DNA of 14,449 nt from an uncultured Gammaproteobacteria bacterium (GTDB lineage Bacteria > Pseudomonadota > Gammaproteobacteria > Rariloculales > Rariloculaceae): NCBI GenBank assembly GCA_946887385.1, contig CAMPKU010000103.1, positions 1 to 14,449 of the forward strand. The letters are read 5' to 3'. The notes under the pieces were generated by a model. The model made no database searches. It saw nothing but the letters and a program-made list of their open reading frames with translations, and was not told where the DNA came from. The translations under genes were made by a program, and so were the position numbers. Shown here piece by piece: positions 5,857 through 13,664 of the stretch. Each line of letters begins with the position of its first letter. The first letter of the stretch is position 1.

Positions 5857-6702
5857 GTGCGCAATCTCCTCGTTAGCGCCTCGTTGTGCCTGCTCGGCGC
5901 GGCCGGTCCCGCGGCGGCGCAGCTCGCGCTCGTCGGCGAGTGGACGGGCCGCTACCACGAAGATCAAGGCGACCGCGTGCCCGGCGACGTGCAGGGCGAC
6001 TTCACGGGCGTGCCGCTGAACGACGCCGCACGTAAGTACGCCGAGGCCTTCGACGTCACGCGCGTCGCGGTGCTCGAGCATCAGTGCCAGCCGTACAACG
6101 TGGCGCACATCTATCGCGGCCCGATCCAGTTTCGGCTGTGGGAAGAGAAAGATCCGGCCACGCAGGAAATCGTCGCCTATCGTCAGTACAGCGGCACCTA
6201 CCAGCAGTACCGCACCATCTGGATGGACGGCCGCCCGCATCCGCCGGCCTACGTGCCGCACACGCACATGGGCTTCTCCACCGGCGAATGGCACGGCGAC
6301 ATCCTTACGGTGAACACCACGCACATCAAGAAAGAGTTCTACCGCCGCAGCGGCATTCCGAGCAGCGATCTCACCACGCTCGTCGAGCACTACATCCGCC
6401 ACGGCAACGTGCTGTCGCACGTCATGATCATCACGGATCCGGTGTATCTCACGGAGCCCTACGTGTTGAGCCAAGAGTTCGTGCTCATGGAGCGCGGCAA
6501 TCAGAACTGGCTCTACAACTGCGAGTACGTCATGGAAGTGCCCATGGACAAGAACGACGTGCCGTACTACCTGCCCGGGCAGAACCCGTTCATCGAGGAC
6601 TACGCCAAGCTCTACGGTGTGCCGTTCGAGGCCGTCTTCGGCGGCGCGCCCACCACGTATCCCGAATACCAGCCCACCGTCGAACGGCTGATGAATCGAT
6701 GA
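5857..6702 (+). CDS. uncharacterised exported protein, paralogue of the last gene of the operon
   Basis: GTG at 5857 starts a 281-residue protein, seven bases after the DUF6152 stop. It has a signal peptide (MRNLLVSASLCLLGAAGPAA) with a likely cut at AAA/Q. I recognise a recurring pattern of unnamed secreted proteins from soil and marine bacteria: MDGRPHPP (123-130), H-T-H-M-G-F-S-T-G-E-W-H-G-D (about 135-148), TTHIKKEFYRRSGIPSSD (154-171), then EHYIRHG and ITDPVYLTEP (192-201). No enzyme motif or known domain can be named. The many His, Asp and Tyr residues are suggestive of a binding role but prove nothing. The 3' end overlaps the next gene by four bases (ATGA), implying translational coupling. 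A related pattern recurs in the gene at 7625. The Shine-Dalgarno is poor. Confidence 0.8.
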   Translation: MRNLLVSASLCLLGAAGPAAAQLALVGEWTGRYHEDQGDRVPGDVQGDFTGVPLNDAARKYAEAFDVTRVAVLEHQCQPYNVAHIYRGPIQFRLWEEKDPATQEIVAYRQYSGTYQQYRTIWMDGRPHPPAYVPHTHMGFSTGEWHGDILTVNTTHIKKEFYRRSGIPSSDLTTLVEHYIRHGNVLSHVMIITDPVYLTEPYVLSQEFVLMERGNQNWLYNCEYVMEVPMDKNDVPYYLPGQNPFIEDYAKLYGVPFEAVFGGAPTTYPEYQPTVERLMNR

Positions 6703-7628
6703 GCGCCGCCCGGGCAATGCCGAGGCTCGCCACGGCCGCCGCCGTTGCCGCGCTCGCAAGCGCTGCCGCCGGCGCGTTTGCGCAAGAATCCGTCGAGTCG
6801 TATCACGTGCAGGGCAACGTGCACTTGGTGCTCGCCGCGGGCGCCAACGTCGCGGTGCAGATCGGCGCCGACGGTATCCTCGTGGTCGACACCGGCTCCG
6901 CAGAGTCGCGCGAGGCGGTGCTCGCGGCGATCCGTCGCCTGTCGGATAAACCCATTCGTTGGATCATCAACACCAGCGCCGATCGAGACCACACCGGCGG
7001 CAACGAGACGATCTCGCAGGCCGGCATGACCGTGAACGGCAATCCGGCCGCGATCATCTCGCACGAGAACGTGCTGGCCCGGATGACGGCCGAGGATCGC
7101 CCCGTTACCGAGATGCCGCTCAACACGTTCTTCGAGGCGGGGCGGGACTTCTACTTCAATGGCGAAGCGGTCTTCCTCTATCACGTGCCGGGCGCGCACA
7201 CCGACGGCGACGTGGTCGTGTACTTTCGCGGCTCCGACGTCCTCGTTGCGGGCGACATTTTCGTCACCACCCACTATCCGGTCATCGACCTCGCCGCAGG
7301 CGGCGGAGTCGACGGCTTCATCGCGGGTCTCAACACGATGCTCGACATCGCCGTGCCGGCCTACCTTCAGGAAGGCGGCACCTACGTGATCCCGGGGCAC
7401 GGCCGCATCGGCGACGAGGCCGACATCGTTTCTTCTCGCGACATGCTCGTGATCGTGCGCGCGCGCATCGCCGATCTGATTGCGCAGGGTAAGACGCTCG
7501 AGCAGGTCATCGACGCGCAACCCGCGCTCGACTACGACCCTCGCTTCGGCGAGGGCAGCGAAGACGGCTTATGGACGTCGGACGATTTCGTATCGGCCAT
7601 CTATCGCGATCTCAAGGCGAACGAATGA
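6699..7628 (+). CDS. exported metallo-beta-lactamase-fold hydrolase with altered zinc motif
   Basis: A 309-residue protein starting at ATG 6699, overlapping the previous stop. The signal peptide runs to about residue 29 (AGAFA/QE). The fold is clear: GILVVDTG (59-66), a degenerate metal motif NTSADRDHTGGNE (91-103), PGAHTDGD (164-171), VLVAGDIF (181-188) and IPGHGRIGDEAD (231-242). In the canonical HxHxDH motif the first two His are Ser93 and Asp95 here, while Asp97, His98, His167, Asp186 and His234 are retained. The second metal site thus looks intact and the first impaired or Asp-coordinated. It is most likely a periplasmic hydrolase of unknown substrate; lactamase activity should not be assumed. 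Its stop overlaps the start of the next gene, and it is the only member of the operon with a recognisable enzymatic fold. Confidence 0.88.
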   Translation: MSAARAMPRLATAAAVAALASAAAGAFAQESVESYHVQGNVHLVLAAGANVAVQIGADGILVVDTGSAESREAVLAAIRRLSDKPIRWIINTSADRDHTGGNETISQAGMTVNGNPAAIISHENVLARMTAEDRPVTEMPLNTFFEAGRDFYFNGEAVFLYHVPGAHTDGDVVVYFRGSDVLVAGDIFVTTHYPVIDLAAGGGVDGFIAGLNTMLDIAVPAYLQEGGTYVIPGHGRIGDEADIVSSRDMLVIVRARIADLIAQGKTLEQVIDAQPALDYDPRFGEGSEDGLWTSDDFVSAIYRDLKANE

Positions 7629-8491
7629 TGCGAGCTGCAATCTTGGGAGTCGCATTGGCTGCAGCGCTCGGCGGTGCACACATGGCGGCCGCGCAGCGCG
7701 GCGGCGCCGCGGCGCAATCGCCGCGCAGCGCGGCGCCCGTCGACCTCACGGGGTACTGGGTGGCCGTGGTCACCGAGGACTGGCGCCATCGGATGGCCAC
7801 CCCGCGCAAAGGCGACTACGAGAGCCTGCCCTTGAACGCGGAAGGCCGGCGCGTGGCCGGCGAATGGGATCTTGCGGCCGACAACGCGGCGGGCCTTCAA
7901 TGCAAGGCGTTCGGCGTCGGCGGAGTCATGCGCCAGCCGGGACGGCTGCACATCACGTGGGCCGACGACGACACGCTGCGCGTGGAGCTCGATGCCGGCA
8001 CGCAAACGCGGCTGCTCGAGTTCGCCGCGGCGGCAGAGGCCGGTGCCGAGCGAACGTGGCAAGGCTTCTCGCGCGCCGAATGGCAGCGGCCGCCGGGCGG
8101 CAACCAGGGCCCCGTGCGCGCGCAGATCGGCAACAGCGCCGGGCCGATTGCGCCGGGCGGCGGCGGGCGCGGGCAGCGCGGCGGGCCGCCGCCGTCGGCG
8201 TCGCTGAGCGAAGGCGGCGCACTGCACGTCGTCACCACGAACTTCCGATCCGGCTACTTGCGCAAGAACGGTGTGCCGTACAGCGAGGACGCCACGATCA
8301 CGGAGTACTTTCATCGGCTGCCGGAGCACGCGAGCGGCGACGTTTGGCTGCACGTGCTCACGATCGTCGAGGATCCGCGCTATTTGAACGGCCAGTTTTT
8401 GACGAGCACGCACTTCAAGCGCGAGCCGAACGGCAGCAAGTGGAACCCAACGGAGTGCCGCACGGCACCCCCGCCGCCAGCGCCGCCCTGA
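7625..8491 (+). CDS. uncharacterised exported protein with Gly/Pro-rich linker
   Basis: A 288-residue protein starting at ATGATG (7625), overlapping the preceding stop; an upstream in-frame start at 7571 is rejected because the signal peptide (MRAAILGVALAAALGG, then AHMAAA/QR) starts here. After VDLTGYWVAVVTEDWRHRM (39-57) comes a beta-rich body, a low-complexity stretch at about 156-195 (repeated Gly, Arg, Pro) and a C-terminal part, TTNFRSGYLRKNGVPYSEDA (204-223) to EDPRYLNGQF (249-258). That part aligns with the protein encoded at 5857 (TT-x8-R-x-G-x-P-x-S, then an E-x-[YF] helix, then DPxYL). The tail is proline rich. No known domain or activity can be named. Last gene of the secreted-protein operon; 54 bases separate it from the polyphosphate kinase. 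Confidence 0.75.
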   Translation: MMRAAILGVALAAALGGAHMAAAQRGGAAAQSPRSAAPVDLTGYWVAVVTEDWRHRMATPRKGDYESLPLNAEGRRVAGEWDLAADNAAGLQCKAFGVGGVMRQPGRLHITWADDDTLRVELDAGTQTRLLEFAAAAEAGAERTWQGFSRAEWQRPPGGNQGPVRAQIGNSAGPIAPGGGGRGQRGGPPPSASLSEGGALHVVTTNFRSGYLRKNGVPYSEDATITEYFHRLPEHASGDVWLHVLTIVEDPRYLNGQFLTSTHFKREPNGSKWNPTECRTAPPPPAPP

Positions 8492-8545
8492 AAACCCGCT
8501 GCGCGGCCACACACGGCGCCGCAGCCGGTGCCGAGGAGCTCGCGC

Positions 8546-9424
8546 ATGTTTGCGGCTAAGCCACATCCGACGCTCGTGCCGTTCGACGGCACGTTCAACG
8601 TTCGTCAAGCGCCGTCGGCGCCGCCCGAGAGCAAAGACAAAAACAAGGACTATTGGCAGGAGCGGCTCAAGGACGAGGCCAAAGCGCTCGGAAAAGCGCA
8701 GTACCGGTTGCACGCCGACGCACGCTACGCCGTGCTGCTCGTGTTCCAGGCGCTCGACGCTGCGGGCAAGGACGGCACCATCCGTCACGTGTTCGCCGGC
8801 GTGAATCCCAACGGCTTGCGCGTGGCGTCGTTCAAACGGCCGAGCGCGCGGGAGCTTGCGCACGATTTCCTCTGGCGCACCGCGCGGCAGCTGCCCGCGC
8901 GCGGCAACGTGGTGATCTTCAATCGCAGCTATTACGAGGAAGTGCTCGTCGTGCGCGTGCACCCCGAGCTTCTGCGCGCACAGCGCCTGCCCGAGCCGCC
9001 GCCGGCGACGTTCTGGGACGATCGCCTGCGCGCCATCGCCGATCACGAGCGACATCTCGCCGAGCAGGGAACGGTGATCTTGAAGTTTTGGCTCAACGTG
9101 TCGAAAGGCGAGCAGCGCAAGCGCTTTCTCGAGCGCATCGACGAGCCGGACAAGAACTGGAAGTTCAATCCCGGCGATCTCGACGAGCGTGAGCGCTGGG
9201 ACGACTATCTCACCGCGTACCAGCACGCCGTGAGCGCCACATCGCGGCCGTGGGCGCCGTGGTATGCGATTCCCGCGGACGACAAGCACTTCATGCGGTG
9301 GCAGGTCGCGAAGCTCGTCAATGACGCCCTCGAGCAGCTAGACGTCCGCTTCCCGGCGGCCGACGAGGCAGCGAAGGGCGCGCTGAAGCAAGCCAAGGAG
9401 CGGCTGCTCGCGCAGCCCGACTGA
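8546..9424 (+). CDS. PPK2-family polyphosphate:nucleotide phosphotransferase
   Basis: A 292-residue single-domain PPK2 enzyme, which transfers phosphate between polyphosphate and nucleotides in the cytoplasm. ATG 8546 is preceded by GAGGAG (8533-8538) at seven bases; an in-frame GTG at 8528 lacks this. Motifs: Walker A LDAAGKDGT (70-78), FKRPSARELAHDFLWR (96-111), Walker B region NVVIFNRSYYEEVLV (121-135), lid/helical region SKGEQRKRFLERIDEPDKNWKF (186-207) in two blocks, and WAPWYAIPADDKHF (236-249). Length and the RPS-x-E-L-x-H-D-F-L-W segment fit the group annotated as polyphosphate:AMP or nucleotide phosphotransferases (class III) better than the long two-domain class II, but the preferred nucleotide cannot be fixed from sequence alone. 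It is convergent with the gene on its right, with 33 bases between. Confidence 0.93.
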   Translation: MFAAKPHPTLVPFDGTFNVRQAPSAPPESKDKNKDYWQERLKDEAKALGKAQYRLHADARYAVLLVFQALDAAGKDGTIRHVFAGVNPNGLRVASFKRPSARELAHDFLWRTARQLPARGNVVIFNRSYYEEVLVVRVHPELLRAQRLPEPPPATFWDDRLRAIADHERHLAEQGTVILKFWLNVSKGEQRKRFLERIDEPDKNWKFNPGDLDERERWDDYLTAYQHAVSATSRPWAPWYAIPADDKHFMRWQVAKLVNDALEQLDVRFPAADEAAKGALKQAKERLLAQPD

Positions 9425-9443
9425 GCGCAGGTCAGCGCTGCGC
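9425..9443. terminator. possible bidirectional hairpin between convergent genes
   Basis: GCGCAG (9425-9430) and CTGCGC (9438-9443) can form a 6-bp stem with a seven-base loop directly after the PPK2 stop codon, within the 33-base gap to the convergent gene end at 9458. There is no T tract on either strand, so intrinsic termination is weakly supported. Confidence 0.25.
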
Positions 9444-9457
9444 GATCGAGAGCCGGT

Positions 9458-11875
9458 TCAGTATTGTCCTCGCCGGCCCGCGAGCCGCTGCCTCAGTTCC
9501 TCGAGCTGCGCCGGCGTGCCCGTGAACAGCTCGTCGGGGAAGCTCGGGCCTTCGCCCACGAGCGCCGCGAAGATCTCGCCGGCCGCGAACACATTCAAGC
9601 CCTTGCCCGCGAGGTACTGGAGCCGCAAGTTGCGATCCGTGTTGCGCGGGGCGTCTTCGAGCCAGGGGCCAAGCGAGCCGGCGTCGCCGGCGAACGTGGC
9701 CATGAGGCCGAGGGCGGAATCGAAGCCCACCGAGCGCAACGACGCCGCAACGCGCGCGTAGTCGCGGCGGTCGAGCCGGCGTGCGATTTGCGCGAGATCG
9801 ATGGGTTCGCTGCTGCTGCGGCCGACGAGGACCGCGTCGTAACCCGTGCCTTCGACAGTATTCGCAAACACGGCCGCGTTCGGGAACACGTCGAAGAACG
9901 TGGCGAGCTCGCTGCGCACCGCGCCCTCGGTGGTCTCGTACAGCTGCACGAATACCGTCACGACACCGCCGTCGTTGAGCTTCGCTTTGCACAGCTCCCA
10001 AAATTCGCGCGTGTACAGCGCGGCTGCGCCCTTCACCCACGGATCGAGCGGATCGGACGTGATGGCGTCGAAGCGCTCGTCCGTCGTTGCGAGAAAGTGC
10101 CGGCCGTCGTCGATGCGAATCTCCACCTTGTCGTTCGCTACGACGTCGAAGTTGGGTTCGCCGAAGAACTCCGCGGCGACTTTGGGCACGAGCGGCTCGA
10201 GCTCGGCCACGACCACGCGCTCCACGGCCGGGTCGGCGCTCACCGCGCCGGCCGTGACGCCGGCTCCAAGGCCGATCACGAGCACCGTGCGCGGCTGCTC
10301 CGGAACGAGCGTGGTCAGGTGACCCAGCATGCGCTGCAGCCGCATGTCTTGCGGATACGTGGAGGCCTGCGTCTTGCCGGCGTTGTGATACGTCCGCGTG
10401 CCGTTCGGCTCCTCCGTCACCGCGATGGAGGCGGTGAGGCCTTCGCCGACGTAGATCACGTTCACGCCCACACCGCGCGTCGGTAGAAAACGCCCGTAGG
10501 CGACGAGCTCCCCGGGAAGCGCCGGCACGGCGAATGCGACGACCGCCGCCGCCATGGCTACTACGGACGAGAGGCGGCGTCCGAAGCGGCTGGTACCCGT
10601 CAGCAGCAGCAGCGCGGCGCTGCCGGCGCTCAAGAGGATCAGCAGCTGTTGCGTGCGTTGGCTGCCGATGACGATCACGAGCACGAACGTCGTGACCAGC
10701 GCGCCGGCAATCGCGCCGGCCGTGTTGGCGGCATACAAGCGTCCCACGGCACGCCGCGGCTGCTCGCCGGCCGCAACGGCCGCGGCGAGTGCCAGCGGAA
10801 AGCTCGCTCCCCACAACAGCGCGGCGGGCAGCACCACGTACGCTACGCGCAGCAGGTCGAGCTGCAGCGCGACACCTGGGCTCGTCGGCAATGCAACGTC
10901 GATGGGCCAGAACGGCAACGACCGCGCGAGCACGTAGGCCGCAGAGGCCATCGCCAATCCCAGCAGCGCTTGGCAGAACGCCAGCGCGGCTCGTGCGTTG
11001 ACGCGCTGGCCCGCGGCGGCGCCCGCGGCGCTGCCAAGCCCCATGCCGAGCAGCAGCACGCCCAAGATAAGCGCGAAGGTGTACACGGTGCCGCCGAGCA
11101 GCAACGAGAGGTGACGCGTCCAAAGCACCTCCGTCGCGAGCGCCGTGAAGCCCGACAACGCCGTCGCGACGTACACCGCACTCGAGCTCTGCGCCTGCAC
11201 GGCGGCGGCCGACGGCTCGTGAGCAGGCGTGCGCGCCGGCCCCGCGAGCCGCGCGAGCATGAACGCGCCGGCCGCGATGGCGAGATTCAATGCCGCCGCG
11301 ACGAGCGTCGCCGTCAGCGCATCGTGGACGCGCAGCAAATAGAACGCCGCGAGCAAGCAGCCCAATACTCCGCCGACGGTGTTCGCGGCATAGCACCAGC
11401 CAAGCCGCGCTGCACCGTGCACGCGGAACCACGGCGCCACAATCGGCAGCGTGGCGCCCATGAGCATCGTGGCCGGCAACAGCGCGAGCGCCGCAACCAC
11501 GAGCCTGAAGCCGAGCGTGAGCGCGCCGCCGCCCGCAAAAGCTGCGTACGCGCCGCCGAGCCACGGAATCGCGGCGAAGGTAATGGGGCCGAGCACGCCG
11601 ATGGCGAGCTCGAGCAACGCGTAGCGGCGCAGCGGAGCGTCGTGCCGGCGGCTTCGGCTCGCGAGATAACTGCCGAGTGCCAAGCCGCCCATGAACGTGG
11701 CGAGCAGCACGCCGAGCGACAGCGCCGACGAGCCGATCGCGAGCGACAGCCGCTCGAGCCAGACGATTTGATAGATCAGCGCCGCACAACCGCTTGCGGC
11801 GAACAGCGCAAGCAGGGCGACGAAGGAGGCCGGCGTGGACGCGGTGCTGCCTGAAGAGGCTGGGGGTTCTATCAC
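9458..11875 (-). CDS. fused MFS-like membrane protein / spermidine-synthase-like methyltransferase-fold protein
   Basis: An 805-residue product from GTG 11875. The N-terminal two thirds (about 15-450) is hydrophobic with many predicted membrane helices in two repeated halves: RLGWCYAANTVGGVLG (157-172) and AVGRLYAANTAGAIAG (376-391) mark equivalent points. The C-terminal third has a Rossmann fold like spermidine synthases: TVLVIGLGAGVTAG (530-543), VVVAELEPLV (554-563), IDDGRHFL (588-595) and FDAITSDPLDPWVKG (602-616), which keeps the catalytic-type Asp. The GGGDG motif typical of true spermidine synthases is GLGAG here, so polyamine synthesis is doubtful. Family members are named fused MFS/spermidine synthase; substrate unknown. 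The frame extends upstream only to TTG 12055 with a poorly conserved stretch, so GTG 11875, just before the hydrophobic part, is preferred, though it lacks a Shine-Dalgarno. Confidence 0.85.
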   Translation of the reverse strand: MIEPPASSGSTASTPASFVALLALFAASGCAALIYQIVWLERLSLAIGSSALSLGVLLATFMGGLALGSYLASRSRRHDAPLRRYALLELAIGVLGPITFAAIPWLGGAYAAFAGGGALTLGFRLVVAALALLPATMLMGATLPIVAPWFRVHGAARLGWCYAANTVGGVLGCLLAAFYLLRVHDALTATLVAAALNLAIAAGAFMLARLAGPARTPAHEPSAAAVQAQSSSAVYVATALSGFTALATEVLWTRHLSLLLGGTVYTFALILGVLLLGMGLGSAAGAAAGQRVNARAALAFCQALLGLAMASAAYVLARSLPFWPIDVALPTSPGVALQLDLLRVAYVVLPAALLWGASFPLALAAAVAAGEQPRRAVGRLYAANTAGAIAGALVTTFVLVIVIGSQRTQQLLILLSAGSAALLLLTGTSRFGRRLSSVVAMAAAVVAFAVPALPGELVAYGRFLPTRGVGVNVIYVGEGLTASIAVTEEPNGTRTYHNAGKTQASTYPQDMRLQRMLGHLTTLVPEQPRTVLVIGLGAGVTAGAVSADPAVERVVVAELEPLVPKVAAEFFGEPNFDVVANDKVEIRIDDGRHFLATTDERFDAITSDPLDPWVKGAAALYTREFWELCKAKLNDGGVVTVFVQLYETTEGAVRSELATFFDVFPNAAVFANTVEGTGYDAVLVGRSSSEPIDLAQIARRLDRRDYARVAASLRSVGFDSALGLMATFAGDAGSLGPWLEDAPRNTDRNLRLQYLAGKGLNVFAAGEIFAALVGEGPSFPDELFTGTPAQLEELRQRLAGRRGQY

Positions 11876-11960
11876 GGCGGACGAGCAGTGAGGGCGAAGG
11901 CGTGATTGCGCCAGCAAGCCGCAGGCATTGCAACCGGCGGCTGCCGCTAACGGGTCGTCC

Positions 11961-11988
11961 TTGACGGCGGGGCTTACGACTGTAGTAT
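11961..11988 (+). promoter_or_regulatory. candidate sigma-70 promoter for the DUF1538 operon
   Basis: TTGACG (11961-11966), 16-base spacer, TAGTAT (11983-11988); the -35 matches at 5 of 6 and the -10 at 4 of 6. Start near 11995 would give a leader of about 140 bases before the first DUF1538 gene. It lies within the longest possible frame of the minus-strand gene, which supports the shorter GTG start chosen for that gene. I see no recognisable riboswitch in the leader. Confidence 0.45.
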
Positions 11989-12053
11989 CCGCCTGTAAGA
12001 CATTTCGGAGTGGGTGCCCGAATCCGCTCCGCCGGGAAAAACGAGGCCGCGTC

Positions 12054-12075
12054 AATCGATAACTAATCGATAACT
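12054..12075. repeat. perfect tandem 11-bp repeat in divergent intergenic region
   Basis: AATCGATAACT occurs twice head to tail (12054-12064 and 12065-12075). The 11-base period is about one helical turn and each unit holds the palindrome ATCGAT, so two dimers or two half-sites on one face of the helix are conceivable. It is AT-rich in a GC-rich region and lies in the putative leader of the DUF1538 operon, between the divergent genes starting at 11875 and 12138. Confidence 0.7.
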
Positions 12076-12137
12076 AGGTAGGCGACTCACGCGCCAGCCG
12101 GCCTTGCCCTCACGACTTCGTCCGATGTCCGGAGGCC

Positions 12138-12869
12138 ATGGCACTTTTTTGGCGCATGATCATGGGCACCCTTCGCGACCTATCCCCCGTGGTCGTGGTG
12201 GTCTTGTTTTTTCAAGTAGTGATCTTGCAGCAGCCCGTGGCGAAGCTGTTCCCGCTCGTCGAGGGCACATTGTTCGTGATCGCCGGGCTCGTGCTGCTCG
12301 TCTACGGGCTCGAGCTCGCGCTCTTTCCGCTCGGCGAAACGCTGGCCAATGCGCTCGCGCGACGAGGCAGCGTCGCGTTACTCGTGGTCTTCTCGTTCTT
12401 GCTCGGCTTCGGCACCACGATCGCAGAGCCGGCTCTCACGGCCGTCGCCGCCGAAGCCGCCAACGCGGCGGCCGCCGGCGGCGCGATCGCGGAATCGGCG
12501 GCCGCTAAGGCGCAATACGCGCTCGGTTTACGTTTAACGGTGGCATTAGCCGTCGGGGCCGCGCTCGTGGTCGGTGTCGTCCGCATCGTGCTCCGCTGGC
12601 CGCTGTCGCGCCTCGTGATCGGCGGCTACGCCGCAGTCGTCGTGCTCACGTTCTTCGCGCCGGCTGAAATCGTGGGCATCGCGTACGACGCGGGCGGCGT
12701 GACCACCTCCGTGATCACCGTGCCGCTCGTCACCGCGCTCGGTATTGGGCTTGCCTCGTCGCTTGCCGGGCGCAACCCGCTCACGGACGGATTCGGCACG
12801 ATCGCGCTCGTGATGCTGTCGCCGATGCTCTTCGTGATGATTTACGGGATCTTGCTCACATGGATTTGA
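12138..12869 (+). CDS. DUF1538 family membrane protein, first subunit
   Basis: A 243-residue, very hydrophobic protein with about six to seven membrane helices. It carries the DUF1538 signature blocks as I recognise them: TTIAEPALTAVA (93-104), AYDAGGVTTSVITVPLVTAL (182-201) and GRNPLTDGFGTIAL (211-224). The same three blocks recur in the next protein, so the two are homologous halves or subunits of one complex. Function of DUF1538 is not established; conserved Glu97, Asp184 and Asp217 in or beside membrane segments, with glycine-rich turns, look like a transporter or channel core, which is inference. Start is uncertain: GGAGG (12131-12135) stands only two bases from ATG 12138, with later in-frame ATGs at 12156 and 12162. 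The gene overlaps the next by ten bases, implying coupled translation. Confidence 0.9.
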   Translation: MALFWRMIMGTLRDLSPVVVVVLFFQVVILQQPVAKLFPLVEGTLFVIAGLVLLVYGLELALFPLGETLANALARRGSVALLVVFSFLLGFGTTIAEPALTAVAAEAANAAAAGGAIAESAAAKAQYALGLRLTVALAVGAALVVGVVRIVLRWPLSRLVIGGYAAVVVLTFFAPAEIVGIAYDAGGVTTSVITVPLVTALGIGLASSLAGRNPLTDGFGTIALVMLSPMLFVMIYGILLTWI

Positions 12870-13663
12870 TCCGCGAGATCCTCAGCATGATTGCCTCCAC
12901 GGCGCTGGACGTGTTGCCCGTTGCAGTGTTCATGCTGTTTTTTTGCCGCGTTGTGCTCAAACAGAAGCTCGTGGATACGCGGGGAGTGTTCTTTGGGCTC
13001 GGCCTCGTCACGATCGGCCTCGCGCTCCTCTTGCTCGGCGTGGATAAAGCGCTGTTCCCGGTTGGGCGCATGATGGTGCGGGAATTGGCGGGCGCCGCGG
13101 CCGGAAACGCGGCCGAGATCGTCCCGCACTGGACGAGCTACTATCTCGTTTATGCCTTCGCGTTTTGCATCGCGTTCGCCGCTGCCGTGGCCGAGCCCGC
13201 CTTGCTTGCCATCGCGAGACGAGTTAACGAAATCTCGGGCGGCGCGATCAGCACCTTGGGCCTGCGGCTGGCCGCCGCGCTCGGCGTGGCTTCGGGGGTT
13301 ACGCTCGGCTGCGTTCGGATCGTAACCGGTATTCCCCTACACTGGTCCATCGCCGCTGTTTTCCTCATCATCATGCTGCAAACCCTTTTTGCACCGCGAA
13401 CCATCCTGCCCCTGGCGTACGACTCCGGCGGCGTGAGCACAACGGCCGTGACGGTGCCGGTGGTCGCCGCGCTCGGGCTCGGTTTGGCCGAGCTCATGCC
13501 GAGCCGCAATCCGCTGCTTGACGGCTTTGGGCTGATCGCCTTCGCATGCCTGTGCCCGGTGATTTCCGTGCTCGCCTACGCTCAAGCCGCAGCGCTGGTG
13601 GAACGAATCTGGTCGCGCCGCCTTTCCCGCGTGGACTCGGGCGACGCCAATATGGAGAAGTGA
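12860..13663 (+). CDS. DUF1538 family membrane protein, second subunit
   Basis: A 267-residue membrane protein whose start (ATG 12860) lies inside the end of the previous gene. It repeats the DUF1538 blocks: AAAVAEPALLAIA (107-119), AYDSGGVSTTAVTVPVVAAL (186-205) and SRNPLLDGFGLIAF (215-228), aligning with AEPALTAVA, AYDAGGV and GRNPLTDGFG of its neighbour. Glu112, Asp188 and Asp221 correspond to the acidic residues of the first subunit. It has a longer soluble loop at about 74-92 and a basic C-terminal tail (IWSRRLSRVD). Together the two proteins probably form a pseudo-symmetric heteromer in the inner membrane. One base separates its stop from the PII-like gene, so regulation of the pair by that protein is likely, though not proven. 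Confidence 0.9.
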   Translation: MDLIREILSMIASTALDVLPVAVFMLFFCRVVLKQKLVDTRGVFFGLGLVTIGLALLLLGVDKALFPVGRMMVRELAGAAAGNAAEIVPHWTSYYLVYAFAFCIAFAAAVAEPALLAIARRVNEISGGAISTLGLRLAAALGVASGVTLGCVRIVTGIPLHWSIAAVFLIIMLQTLFAPRTILPLAYDSGGVSTTAVTVPVVAALGLGLAELMPSRNPLLDGFGLIAFACLCPVISVLAYAQAAALVERIWSRRLSRVDSGDANMEK

Positions 13664-13664
13664 C

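Noticed and set aside
7601..9289. 562-codon minus-strand open frame opposite the last secreted gene and PPK2
   Set aside because: Shadow of two convincing plus-strand genes; no motif recognised.
9432..11933. 833-codon minus-strand frame and a 401-codon plus-strand frame (10649-11854) over the fused membrane gene
   Set aside because: Both are compositional shadows (Arg/Ala-rich); the 9458-11875 frame has membrane helices and Rossmann motifs.
11876..12055. 60-residue N-terminal extension of the fused membrane protein from TTG 12055
   Set aside because: TTG start without ribosome binding site, no signal or domain pattern, and it would span the candidate promoter of the divergent operon; not wholly excluded.
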